Shown here: positions 46,449 through 58,600 of the stretch, one piece after another
How positions within the stretch are numbered: position 1 is the first letter of the stretch
Layout of the letters: each line of letters opens with the position of its first letter
Origin: Symbiodinium natans
Taxonomy: Eukaryota; Sar; Dinophyceae; Suessiales; Symbiodiniaceae
Assembly: GCA_905221605.1 (NCBI GenBank)
Contig: CAJNDS010002383.1
Coordinates: 107,501 to 171,500 of the forward strand
Length of the DNA stretch: 64,000 nucleotides
Direction: 5' to 3'
Position numbers and translations under genes: made by a program
The notes under the pieces: generated by a model
The model's database searches: none
Told to the model about the DNA's origin: nothing
The model's input: only the letters and a program-made list of their open reading frames with translations

Positions 46449-46461
46449 CTCCCCCTGTCCT
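46449..46461 (-). other. Polypurine tract, left unit
   Basis: The minus strand reads AGGACAGGGGGAG immediately before the TG of the LTR, as expected for the plus-strand primer site. Confidence 0.85.
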
Positions 46462-46633
46462 AGGATTTCCTAGGACACATTGGAGGTGCAGATCTTTGGC
46501 CAAAAACCGCCATTTAGGCAGCAGCCAGCTGCTTGAAATGCACATTATGGTTTAACGTCATCCAGGACGAACCTTCAGCTCATTGGCTGAATCCTTTACC
46601 ATTGAGGATTTCTTCACCTCGCACTTGGAAAAT

Positions 46634-49600
46634 TCACGTTCCAGCGGCTCGTTCCTCACCAAGGAACTCAGCATTCACCACCCAGCCATCCTTGAGGCAA
46701 TGCTTACAAAGCGTCTTAGCTCTGAGCTGTGAATATCGCAGAACATCACAATCACTGCTTGCGTGCATACAGTTCCCACCCACTGTTGTATACAAAGTGG
46801 CACTCGCAGGAATAACCACCGCTTTCTTTATCCACAGCCATTTATACAGCCGTCGAAAGAGGCACCATGCCAGTTCCCAGAGTATAATTGCTGCCACCAA
46901 ATATGCAACAAGGTCTGAATTGTTGACAACCATTTCAATACCTTGAGCCAGAACCATCACCGTAGACGTGTTGGCGACCTTGCACACCCCTTCTTCTGAG
47001 CAAAAGAATCCAGCCGTGGACACTTCTTCGCCACCAATTGCCATCCCTTGCAGAGATGCAGCCACCATCATGACCGCCATTGCAAGCGAGGCTTTTTTCA
47101 AGTCAGTCCCTTGTACCAACAGTCGGAGACCCCAAAGTGCCTTTTGCTTTGCATACACCTGTCCACTCATCAATTTGGTCAACAGGTCAGCGATCATATA
47201 CTCACCGCGAAGATGCGCTATCACCATATAACCACGGTCCACCAGAGACCTGACACCGGCTGCTCGAATTCTCAGGTGTCTTGTCCTCCAGCTTCCAGCA
47301 GGATATTGAATGATCGAGCACGTTGAAACCGAATCTGTATACAGCACTTTTTGCAGCGATTCTTCACCTGTTCCAACCAAAGCGGCAATTATAGGGGTGC
47401 ACGACTGAATCATCGTTGCTCCCTCTATGGACGCATGTAATTCAGCTTCAGCTGTACTTAAAGCCACCGTTGATTGTCTTTGTGTTGCCCACATCACTGG
47501 ACAGTCACCCCACACCACCACCGCTCCTGAGTGGCTCTTTTCGTTTTCACCTGCTGCAAAGCTGGCATCCGCGTAGGACTCCACCACCTTAACGCCTCGT
47601 CCATAACGCAACACCTCATTTCTTTCTTTTTCGCATGTTGCGATTGCTCCGAACGTCAAGCCTAACGTTGGAGTTGCAGCAAGGTATCGGAAAACCTCCT
47701 CAGCCTTTTTAACCACAAATCGCGGCCTTCGGGATGTCCACAAAGACAACTGGCTCGTGCAGAACGCCAAATCAGGTCGAGTTTTGATTGCCACCCAGAG
47801 GAACTCCCCTACGGCACCTTGAGCCGCTCGCAAGGAAGGAATATCCACCTCCTCTTCTTCACCTGGAGTTTCTTTCACCATTGGCAGGTTACTCCCTTTT
47901 CCAGTTTCATCGATCTGATACCCTCGTCGGTTCAGCAAATCTCTCACAAAGTCCTCCTGGTTGAGAAAGAAGCTGCCATTTCGATACCAGATTTGGACAC
48001 CCAAAAACTTCAGGAATCCATCACCGCAGCCTGGACCTCAGAAGTTTTCCACTCCTTCCTAATCTGTTCCAAGGCCTCCCGGAGCACTGTCATAGTCCCA
48101 GCCATCAAAAAATCATCCACGTAAAGACCCATTGTCCCTACCAACTTGCTTGTACCTTCCAGCTTCTCTTGCGCCATAATAAGGAACAGACTTGGGTCTG
48201 CATTGGACCTCTGAAAGCTCATTGCTTGTCCATCCTTTGACACCCAAGACATCCCTTGAAGACGTTGGTCTCGCCACTCCACCCATGCTGCAGGACTTTC
48301 GGCCAAACCATACAAGGCCTTCCTCACAATCCACCGCTCCTCTTTTGTGCAAAGACCCAATTTCACCGCCGCCCTTGGGGGCTGCACCACCACCAAACGC
48401 CCTTCTCTTTGCGCCCTATTCATCGGCGCCGTCAGAAAAGCTTTGGAAATGTCTAAGCCAGCGATGATCCACACCATATATGCTGCGTGCCTCACTTGAC
48501 ACCTGAATGTAGTTGAATCTAAACCTGGAGCGTACAGCGAGTGACGACTGAGTGACCTCGGCCCTTCATATTCTGTAGCTGCCGTTGACGAAATGAAGTT
48601 TCCACATGCACAGATACGGGCACGTCGCCTCCCTGTCCCTTGCTTCCGGGTAAACACCACCAGACTGGGAACGTACTCAATCACCGGTGCATTAGGCTCT
48701 TCCGCCAATTTGTCCAGCTTTTCTTGAGTTGTTGGTTCCACCACCTCCAACTCTTTCACCAAAGACGTCACCTCGTCCGACAATGATTCCCTCCACTTTT
48801 CCAGCTCTTGCATGGCTTCTTGTGTAGGGATTGTTTTTGTTTGCAGGAACTCAACCTCCTCCGCTGCCTCAAGCGCGGTATTTTCTTGCACCATTTGCTG
48901 AACTTGAGCTGCTTTGACCAAAAACTTCGATAGCTGTTCCTCAGCCCTTTTTGCTTTAACCAGCCATTCTCTAGTCTCTGATCCTTTTTCTTCACTCGAC
49001 CCATTGGCCGATCCATGGAACTCGTCCAAGATGCAACATTCCTGTTCAGCAATTAGGCGTCGAATACTCAAATGCTCCTCTAGAGCCCATTGATGCGCTT
49101 CGAACACAGCGTAGTCGACTTCCTCTGCAAGGTCGTCCAGCGAGGTCTCTTTCAACGTCATTTTTAACCACTTCCTTTTTTCACCTTCTTCAGCCTGTGG
49201 TTCCGGAAGAGGAAACTTGCATTGGAGAAGATAGCACCTATCCTTGTAGCTCAAACGCTCCATAAAAACAGGTGTGTACCCTGTCAAGGATACCCTGTTC
49301 CCTTTCCAAGGCATAGGACCATGCAGTTTTCTCGGAAAGAACGACATGAAGTTCCAGTGGATATCGACCAATTTTCCAGGTAGGACTTTCTTCCCATAAG
49401 ATTGCTCCACCACTTCAGCTCCTTCCTCTAAAACCTTTTCGTCCTCAACCCACAGCTGACCATCTTTATAGTCACCAAAGCCACACACATAATTGCAGCA
49501 ATGTTTTTCATTGTGACTATCCCTATGCAATGACACCGGAGCATTGCACGAGATCTGAAGAGCAGAAAATTTGGCTTCAGGATTGTGGTGCCTCACGAAT

Positions 49601-52600
49601 GATGCCAAATAACGACATAGCCATGGTCTTCGATGAGTCTCTTTTGTGATACCACACACTCCGCCATGAGTATAGTGGCCCAACACCAGAGCTCGCGTAC
49701 TTGTACACCAATTGTTGATACCACCTCTTCGATTCACCCACTTTGGGTATACAATCCCTTCCAAAAGCTCCTCACAGTCCACGTAATCATACATAGACCT
49801 TTCATACATTGACTTGGCTTTTTGCTCTTCTTTTTCCAACTGTGTTCCATCCTCAGCATTCTCACTTTTGCAGACCAAATAAGCATTTTCATGAGGAGAA
49901 CAGCAAGTCGGCCAATACTCATCACCAGGAACATTGTCCTCAACATCTGCATTTTCTTCCAGCTCCCCCAGCCCCTGCATGTCATCCTCGAAAATTTCTA
50001 AGGGCGGACTCTCCCCCCGCTTGCGAAGCAAGCGCAAGGAGCCCACATGACCACGCAGTGAAGAGGCCGGGCTTTTTCCATTTAACCGATGACGAACTGG
50101 AGGATCGCGAGGCGGAGGTAAAGGAGGACCTTCCTCATCAGCGAACCGAAGCGCCGGTTTTTTCCCCTGGAGACGATGCTCTGGAGGAGAAGGCTCCTGT
50201 TCTTCTACCACCCCTTCCAGCTCCAAGTCAGGCGGTTCCTTTATATTGGAAAAAATCGTAGTGCAGGGAAATAACACCAGTTCATCCGGATCTTTTGCAG
50301 TCCCTTGAGCTTCCACCCAATAACCACCAGGTAGGTCATCGCATGGACCCAAAAGAAGTGCAGGCTGCGTACGATCGACCCATTGCCGACCTTTCTTTGT
50401 TCCATCCGGACCCAGCAACTCCCACGGACGACGTTTAACTTGAATCTGAGCACCAAAGGGAAGCAATGCCTTAGGATTTAACCCCAACTCCCTTTCAGCT
50501 TTCTGCCACCGTAACATTGACCAATGGCGAGCAGCCAGTGCCCAGTACGCCGGTCCGAGTCGCGCCTCCTTTAAGAGCGACCTGACACCACGTTTGAATA
50601 AACCCACACATGCTTCAGCGCGCCCATTTGTTTGCGGGACTCCAGGATCACCAGTGGTCCTATATATCAGACGAGTTTCGCAAAAAGACCGGAAGCGTGC
50701 ATTGACAAACTCCCCCGCTCGATCTGAGTGGATTCTCAACACCGGATACCCATGTCTCTGCAAGCGCACCATCATTCTTTGAACTGCCGATAAAACAGTT
50801 GTTTGCTGTTTGTCCACAATCGGCTCCACCATAACGAAGTTGATCATACGAACCGGTTGGGTCAAGTGGTCCTTCAGTTCCTTCCAGGATTTTTCAGAAG
50901 CTTGAATTTTCAACACCTCTGCCTCCAGAACTGGCGCAGGTTCCACCGGCGCAGAGTCTTCCTCCTCGAAGTTAGCGACTGCATCGCCTAACCATTCTCC
51001 GACACCAGCACCTTCATCTGCCCCCTGATCTTCCACCTCATCCGCATCTTCCTCCTTTTCTGGAGGGCGACCCACATTGGGATCCAACATTGGAAATTGA
51101 TACACACCAATAACAGCGTGTCGTGGCTTCTGCTGGTGAGCATCCTTTGAACACTTGTATGGACCCGCCAAGTCCAATGATAAAGTGTAGGCATCCCCAT
51201 GTTTCCGCCTCAAATGGCGACGCTCCTTTCCAGCGGCAGACACACAGATTTGACAATCACGTCTGAAAGGAATATGCCCCCTTAGGCAATGGTCACGGAA
51301 GGCACGCTCCTCAGCTGTCAACCTCCGTAACGTTCCTTCTCGTTCTTCCTTTTTTGACACCATAGCTGCCCGTTCAGCATCGCTCTCATGCAACCATTGT
51401 GCCAACCTGTGACGTATTCTTTTAACCAATCCAAACGCCCATCGCGCCCATATAGAGGATTGTCCAATACGCTCTTCCAGGGTAGAAGCGAATGTTGCTG
51501 ACCACGGAACAACCACGCGAACCTGTTCCAACGATTCCCATAGTTCCATATCAGACACCAGGAAAGTCGTAGGTTTCACCAGAGCATGTCCCAATGCTCC
51601 TTGATCAAAGTGTGCAGCGTACATTCCATAACGCTCACAAAAGCTTTTTACCTCTGGCCAACTCCAGAAGGTAGGACTTGAGAGCCCTTCCTGAGAACCA
51701 TCCACCAGATCCTCAGCACTCAAGACCGTTTTGCCGTTCTGAGAGAAATCTTTCCCTATGAGTTCAGGGTCCCCAGGGCTTTCCATGCCAAAGAAGACAG
51801 AACTTCCATTGATGACTTCAGCAGTCCCACCCCTTGAATGCACCGCCACGTCATATAGGAAAAGCATCTTCAGAAGTAAAACACCATCCTTTTGAGCTAA
51901 TTCTTGATGTGGCCAAGGAAGACTTTTTACTCCCAACCGTTCAGGCCCACAGCGCCGGCGTAATACAGGTGGACCACCGTCTTCACCTCTCAACCTTGAC
52001 ACTGTCCTGCATGGAGGTCCTCCCACCACAGCAACCACCTTTCCTTCAGCCGCCAGATGCAGAAGATACTTCCAGACACTCGAATTATGTAGGTCACCGC
52101 CTTTTGTCAAATCCAGCTCCAGTACCTCCACATCCCGACTGGGAAAATGCCATTTTTGTTTTCCCGAAAATAGGTGTACCACCACCCTTTTTGCTCGTGC
52201 CAGCCGTCTCCTTTTATTACGGTTGAAAGGCAACGCCGCAATATCTCCACGTGGCAACAGCTCCATCAGCATATTTTCTGGTATATCCCCATAATACCAC
52301 CGAAGAAATCTCCAGCATGCCTGGACGAACTCCTCCTCATTCGCTGACGCTGTCCGTGCTGCGCTTTGCAACGACGTTTTACAGCCACCTCGTTGTCCGT
52401 ATTCGGACACCCTTGAACCATACGTGCCACCTTCAAAGCTTGCTTTGGTGAGCACCAATCCATTTCATCAATGATCTGAAGCGCCACCTCCTTTTCCAAA
52501 CAAGGGCACCCATTCAGATCACGAACGCGAAGTTCCCCCAGAACAGGATGTGAGGCTGTGCACTTGCCACCACTCCACTGAACTCTGAGACCAACCAAGG

Positions 52601-52990
52601 CGCTCGCTTTGCCAATTGGCACTAGTGGATCTACCATTTCAGGAGTTACCAGGGTCCCACCTGGGGTAATACACATCTCCCGAGATCCAACAGCTAAAGA
52701 CACCAACACCTTTTGCTGCGGAAGCTGTTCTCCAGGACGAAGTGATCTGAGAGGATGTGATGCTCCCGAGTCCAACATGCCCATTCCCGAACACTCATTG
52801 GTGTCAGAAACCCTGGCCACATGTAGAACGCATACTCCTCGGCCTTCTCCCTGCTTCGGCAACAACGTGGCATCCGACGAACCGACTCCACAGTCCGCCC
52901 TCCATTTCCTCCATTGAGAATGGGACCACGACGCACGCTGCCTTTCAGCATTGCAAAACCAGTTTTTTCAGCTGTTTTGTTAATCCATAA
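46634..52990 (-). pseudogene. Left copia unit: truncated, frameshifted gag-pol-type polyprotein
   Basis: Aligns nearly base for base with the right unit from the second protease motif to the C-terminus. In coding order: protease motif near 52770; methyltransferase-like domain about 52190-51545; integrase about 51310-50520; TET/JBP-like domain about 49820-49230; RT about 48650-48050 with YVDD near 48115; RNase H and tail to the stop at 46634. Breaks relative to the right unit: a 1-base deletion in a T run near 52380; a 13-bp deletion at 48037/48038 just after the RT catalytic region; and several 1-base indels in the last 80 bp before the gap, where base quality may be poor. At 55610 the right unit is broken and this copy is in frame. 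Gag, zinc fingers and first protease motif are missing beyond the gap. Confidence 0.9.
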
Positions 52991-53090
52991 NNNNNNNNNN
53001 NNNNNNNNNNNNNNNNNNNNNNNNNNNNNNNNNNNNNNNNNNNNNNNNNNNNNNNNNNNNNNNNNNNNNNNNNNNNNNNNNNNNNNNNNN
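52991..53090. other. Assembly gap (100 N) inside the copia tandem
   Basis: Exactly 100 N. By alignment to the right unit, about 2.9 kb (gag region, leader and primer site) plus 4 bp of LTR 2 should lie here if the left unit is complete, so the gap size is probably a placeholder. Confidence 0.97.
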
Positions 53091-53315
53091 GGGGGCAACC
53101 GAAGGAGGACAGGGAACAAGACAGTCAACCCCAACAGAAGCCCTTATTACCCCTGGAACAACCAACAACCGAACAGCAAGACCCCAAACCAAGGGCACAC
53201 TTTTTACGAAACCTTTGACCGCTTTGGTCATGGCTTGAGCCAAAGATTACCGGGTTCATTGACCCTTCAACTTCCAATACCAACTCCTTTCTACAAAACC
53301 AATTGCAGCTCCGCA
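53091..53315 (-). mobile_element. Copia LTR 2 (central; 225 of 229 bp)
   Basis: Lacks only the terminal TACG, which falls in the gap, and differs from LTRs 1 and 3 by one base (CTACAAAACC versus CTACAATACC). It can serve as 3' LTR of the right unit and 5' LTR of the left unit. Confidence 0.9.
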
Positions 53316-53328
53316 CTCCCCCTGTCCT
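53316..53328 (-). other. Polypurine tract, right unit
   Basis: Same AGGACAGGGGGAG on the minus strand, immediately upstream of LTR 2. Confidence 0.85.
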
Positions 53329-53500
53329 AGGATTTCCTAGGACACATTGGAGGTGCAGATCTTTGGCCAAAAACCGCCATTTAGGCAGCAGCCAGCTGCT
53401 TGAAATGCACATTATGGTTTAACGTCATCCAGGACGAACCTTCAGCTCATTGGCTGAATCCTTTACCATTGAGGATTTCTTCACCTCGCACTTGGAAAAT

Positions 53501-55678
53501 TCACGTTCCAGCGGCCCGTTCCTCACCAAGGAACTCAGCATTCACCACCCAGCCATCCTTGAGGCAATGCTTACAAAGCGTCTTAGCCCTGGGCTGTGAA
53601 TATCGCAGAACATCACAGTCACTGCTTGCGTGCATACAGTTCCCACCCACTGTTGTATACAAAGTGGCACTCGCAGGAATAACCACCGCTTTCTTTATCC
53701 ACAGCCATTTATACAGCCGTCGAAAGAGGCACCATGCCAGTTCCCAGAGTATAATTGCTGCCACCAAATATGCAACAAGGTCTGAATTGTTGACAACCAT
53801 TTCAATACCTTGAGCCAGAACCATCACCGTAGACGTGTTGGCGACCTTGCACACCCCTTCTTCTGAGCAAAAGAATCCAGCCGTGGACACTTCTTCGCCA
53901 CCAATTGCCATCCTTTGCAGAGATGCAGCCACCATCATGACCGCCATTGCAAGCGAGGCTTTTTTCAAGTCAGTCCCTTGTACCAACAGTCGGAGACCCC
54001 AAAGTGCCTTTTGCTTTGCATACACCTGTCCACTCATCAATTTGGTCAACAGGTCAGCGATCATATACTCACCGCGAAGATGCGCTATCACCATATAACC
54101 ACGGTCCACCAGAGACCTGACACCGGCTGCTCGAATTCTCAGGTGTCTTGTCCTCCAGCTTCCAGCAGGATATTGAATGATCGAGCACGTTGAGACCGAA
54201 TCTGTATACAGCACTTTTTGCAGCGATTCTTCACCTGTTCCAACCAAAGCGGCAATTATAGGGGTGCACGACTGAATCATCGTTGCTCCCTCTATGGACG
54301 CATGTAATTCAGCTTCAGCTGTACTTAAAGCCACCGTTGATTGTCTTTGTGTTGCCCACATCACCGGACAGTCACCCCACACCACCACCGCTCCTGAGTG
54401 GCTCTTTTCGTTTTCACCTGCTGCAAAGCTGGCATCCGCGTAGGACTCCACCACCTTAACGCCTCGTCCATAACTCAACACCTCATTTCTTTCTTTTTCG
54501 CATGTTGCGATTGCTCCGAACGTCAAGCCTAACGTTGGAGTTGCAGCAAGGTATCGGAAAACCTCCTCAGCCTTTTTAACCACAAATCGCGGCCTTCGGG
54601 ATGTCCACAAAGACAACTGGCTCGTGCAGAACGCCAAATCAGGTCGAGTTTTGATTGCCACCCAGAGGAACTCCCCTACGGCACCTTTAGCCGCTCGCAA
54701 GGAAGGAATATCCACCTCCTCTTCTTCACCTGGAGTTTCTTTCACCATTGGCAGGTTACTCCCTTTTCCAGTTTCATCGATCTGATACCCTCGTCGGTTC
54801 AGCAAATCTCTCACAAAGTCCTCCTGGTTGAGAAAGAAGCTGCCATTTCGATACCAGATTTGGACACCCAAAAACTTCAGGAATCCATCACCGCAGCCTG
54901 GACCACAGAACTCGGGTTCAGAAGTTTTCCACTCCTTCCTAATCTGTTCCAAGGCCTCCCGGAGCACTGTCATAGTCCCAGCCATCAAAAAATCATCCAC
55001 GTAAAGACCCATTGTCCCTACCAACTTGCTTGTACCTTCCAGCTTCTCTTGCGCCATAATAAGGAACAGACTTGGGTCTGCAATGGACCTCTGAAAGCTC
55101 ATTGCTTGTCCATCCTTTGACACCCAAGACATCCCTTGAAGACGTTGGTCTCGCCACTCCACCCATGCTGCAGGACTTTCGGCCAAACCGTACAAGGCCT
55201 TCCTCACAATCCACCGCTCCTCTTTTGTGCAAAGACCCAATTTCACCGCCGCCCTTGGGGGCTGCACCACCACCAAACGCCCTTCTCTTTGCGCCCTATT
55301 CATCGGCGCCGTCAGAAAAGCTTTGGAAATGTCTAAGCCAGCGATGATCCACACCATATATGCTGCGTGCCTCACTTGACACCTGAATGTAGTTGAATCT
55401 AAACCTGGAGCGTACAGCGAGTGACGACTGATTGACCTCGGCCCTTCATATTCTGTAGCTGCCGTTGACGAAATGAAGTTTCCACATGCACAGATACGGG
55501 CACGTCGCCTCCCTGTCCCTTGCTTCCGGGTAAACACCACCAGACTGGGAACGTACTCAATCACCGGTGCATTAGGCTCTTCCGCCAATTTGTCCAGCTT
55601 TTCTTGAGTTTTTTTGGTTCTACCACCTCCAACTCTTTCACCAAAGACGTCACCTCGTCCGACAATGATTCCCTCCAC
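53501..55678 (-). CDS. Right copia unit: RT-RNase H and C-terminal membrane/Cys tail (downstream frame)
   Basis: Ty1/copia reverse transcriptase begins in about 55560-55290 (LDISKAFLTA) and reaches the YVDD catalytic pair at 54986-55003. RNase H follows: YADASF near 54440, STAEAELHAS near 54320, TDSVST near 54205 and an ADLLTK motif near 54055. After RNase H come about 150 extra residues: a hydrophobic stretch near 53950, a Cys-containing segment, a strong membrane helix (VAYLVAAIILWELAWCLF, about 53775-53715) followed by a basic stop, and a CMHASSDC...CKHC Cys motif near 53640-53570 before the TGA. The frame is separated from the upstream ORF by a +2-base change at a T7 run (55609-55615). 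The listed open frame begins out of the true frame, so the coding part starts at about 55615. Whether the break is real or a sequencing error is unknown. Confidence 0.9.
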   Translation of the reverse strand: MEGIIVGRGDVFGERVGGGRTKKTQEKLDKLAEEPNAPVIEYVPSLVVFTRKQGTGRRRARICACGNFISSTAATEYEGPRSISRHSLYAPGLDSTTFRCQVRHAAYMVWIIAGLDISKAFLTAPMNRAQREGRLVVVQPPRAAVKLGLCTKEERWIVRKALYGLAESPAAWVEWRDQRLQGMSWVSKDGQAMSFQRSIADPSLFLIMAQEKLEGTSKLVGTMGLYVDDFLMAGTMTVLREALEQIRKEWKTSEPEFCGPGCGDGFLKFLGVQIWYRNGSFFLNQEDFVRDLLNRRGYQIDETGKGSNLPMVKETPGEEEEVDIPSLRAAKGAVGEFLWVAIKTRPDLAFCTSQLSLWTSRRPRFVVKKAEEVFRYLAATPTLGLTFGAIATCEKERNEVLSYGRGVKVVESYADASFAAGENEKSHSGAVVVWGDCPVMWATQRQSTVALSTAEAELHASIEGATMIQSCTPIIAALVGTGEESLQKVLYTDSVSTCSIIQYPAGSWRTRHLRIRAAGVRSLVDRGYMVIAHLRGEYMIADLLTKLMSGQVYAKQKALWGLRLLVQGTDLKKASLAMAVMMVAASLQRMAIGGEEVSTAGFFCSEEGVCKVANTSTVMVLAQGIEMVVNNSDLVAYLVAAIILWELAWCLFRRLYKWLWIKKAVVIPASATLYTTVGGNCMHASSDCDVLRYSQPRAKTLCKHCLKDGWVVNAEFLGEERAAGT

Positions 55679-58600
55679 TTTTCCAGTTCTTGCATGGCTT
55701 CTTGTGTAGGGATTGTTTTTGTTTGCAGGAACTCAACCTCCTCCGCTGCCTCAAGCGCGGTATTTTCTTGTACCATTTGCTGAACTTGAGCTGCTTTGAC
55801 CAAAAACTTCGATAGCTGTTCCTCAGCCCTTTTTGCTTTAACCAGCCATTCTCTAGTCTCTGATCCTTTTTCTCCATTCGACTCATTGGCCGATCCATGG
55901 AACTCGTCCAAAACGCAACATTCCTGTTCAGCAATTAGGCGTCGAATACTCAAATGCTCCTCTAGAGCCCATTGATGCGCTTCGAACACAGCGTAGTCGA
56001 CTTCCTCTGCAAGGTCGTCCAGCGAGGTCTCTTTCAACGTCATTTTTAACCATTTCCTTTTTTCACCTTCTTCAGCTTGTGGTTCCGGAAGAGGAAACTT
56101 GCATTGGAGAAGATAGCACCTATCCTTGTAGCTCAAACGCTCCATAAAAACAGGTGTGTACCCTGTCAAGGATACCCTGTTCCCTTTCCAAGGCATAGGA
56201 CCATGCAGTTTTCTCGGAAAGAACGACATGAAGTTCCAGTGGATATCGACCAATTTTCCAGGTAAGACTTTCTTCCCATAGGATTGCTCCACCACTTCAG
56301 CTCCTTCCTCTAAAACCTTTTCATCCTCAACCCACAGCTGACCATCTTTATAGTCACCAAAGCCACACACATAATTGCAGCAATGTTTTTCATTGTGACT
56401 ATCCCTATGCAATGACACCGGAGCATTGCACGAGATCTGAAGAGCAGAAAATTTGGCTTCAGGATTGTGGTGCCTCACGAATGATGCCAAATAACGACAT
56501 AGCCATGGTCTTCGATGAGTCTCTTTTGTAATACCACACACTCCGCCATGAGTATAGTGGCCCAACACCAGAGCTCGCGTACTTGTACACCAATTGTTGA
56601 TACCACCTCTTCGATTCACCCTCTTTGGGTATACAATCCCTTCCAAAAGCTCCTCACAGTCCACGTAATCATACATAGACCTTTCATACATTGACTTGGC
56701 TTTTTGCTCTTCCTTTTCCAACTGTGTTCCATCCTCAGCAGTCTCACTTTTGCAGACCAAATAAGCATTTTCATGAGGAGAACAGCAAGTCGGCCAATAC
56801 TCATCACCAGGAACATTGTCCTCGACATCTGCATTTTCTTCCAGCTCCCCCAGACCCTGCATGTCATCCTCGAAAATTTCTAAGGGCGGACTCTCCCCCC
56901 GCTTGCGAAGCAAGCGCAAGGAGCCCACATGACCACGCAGTGAAGAGGCCGGGCTTTTTTCATTTAACCGATGACGAACTGGAGGATCGCGAGGCGGAGG
57001 TAAAGGAGGACCTTCCTCATCAGCGAACCGAAGCGCCGGTTTTTTCCCCTTGAGACGATGCTCTGGAGGAGAAGGCTCCTGTTCTTCTACCACCCCTTCC
57101 AGCTCCAAGTCAGGCGGTTCCTTTATATTGGAAAAAATCGTAGTGCAGGGAAATAACACCAGTTCATCCGGATCTTTTGCAGTCCCTTGAGCTTCCACCC
57201 AATAACCACCAGGTAGGTCATCGCATGGACCCAAAAGAAGTGCAGGCTGCGTACGATCGACCCATTGCCGACCTTTCTTTGTTCCATCCGGACCCAGCAA
57301 CTCCCACGGACGACGTTTAACTTGAATCTGAGCACCAAAGGGAAGCAATGCCTTAGGATTTAACCCCAACTCCCTTTCAGCTTTCTGCCACCGTAACATT
57401 GACCAATGGCGAGCAGCCAGTGCCCAGTACGCCGGTCCGAGTCGCGCCTCCTTTAAGAGCGACCTGACACCACGTTTGAATAAACCCACACATGCTTCAG
57501 CGCGCCCATTTGTTTGCGGGACTCCAGGATCACCAGTGGTCCTATATATCAGACGAGTTTCGCAAAAGGACCGGAAGCGTGCATTGACAAACTCCCCCGC
57601 TCGATCTGAGTGGATTCTCAACACCGGATACCCATGTCTCTGCAAGCGCACCATCATTCTTTGAACTGCCGATAAAACAGTTGTTTGCTGTTTGTCCACA
57701 ATCGGCTCCACCATAACGAAGTTGATCATACGAACCGGTTGGGTCAAGTGGTCCTTCAGTTCCTTCCAGGATTTTTCAGAAGCTTGAATTTTCAACACCT
57801 CTGCCTCCAGAACTGGCGCAGGTTCCACCGGTGCAGAGTCTTCCTCCTCGAAGTTAGCGACTGCATCGCCTAACCATTCTCCAACACCAGCACCATCATC
57901 TACCACCTGATCTTCCACCTCATCCGCATCTTCCTCCTTTTCTGGAGGGCGACCCACATTGGGATCCAACATTGGAAATTGATACACACCAATAACAGCG
58001 TGTCGTGGCTTCTGCTGGTGAGCATCCTTTGAAAACTTGTATGGACCCGCTAAGTCCAATGATAAAGTGTAAGCATCCCCATGCTTTCGCCTCAAATGGC
58101 GACGCTCTTTTCCAGCAGCAGACACACAGATTTGACAATCACGTCTGAAGGGAATATGCCCCCTTAGGCAATGGTCACGGAAGGCACGCTCCTCAGCTGT
58201 CAACCTCCGTAACGTTCCTTCTCGTTCTTCCTTTTTTGACACCATAGCTGCCCGTTCAGCATCGCTCTCATGCAACCATTGTGCCAACCTGTGACGTATT
58301 CTTTTAACCAATCCAAACGCCCATCGCGCCCATATAGAGGATTGTCCCATACGCTCTTCCAGGGTAGAAGCGAATGTTGCTGACCACGGAACAACCACGC
58401 GAACTTGTTCTAACGATTCCCATAGTTCCATATCAGACACCAGGAAAGTCGTAGGTTTCACCAGAGCATGTCCCAACGCTCCTTGATCAAAGTGTGCAGC
58501 GTACATTCCATAACGCTCACAAAAGCTTTTCACCTCTGGCCAACTCCAGAAGGTAGGACTTGAGAGCCCTTCCTGAGAACCATCCACCAGATCCTCAGCA

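Noticed and set aside
46533-54193. Plus-strand frames across the copia units (for example 46533-46946, 53400-53813)
   Set aside because: They are antisense shadows of the polyprotein, repeated because the two units are near identical.
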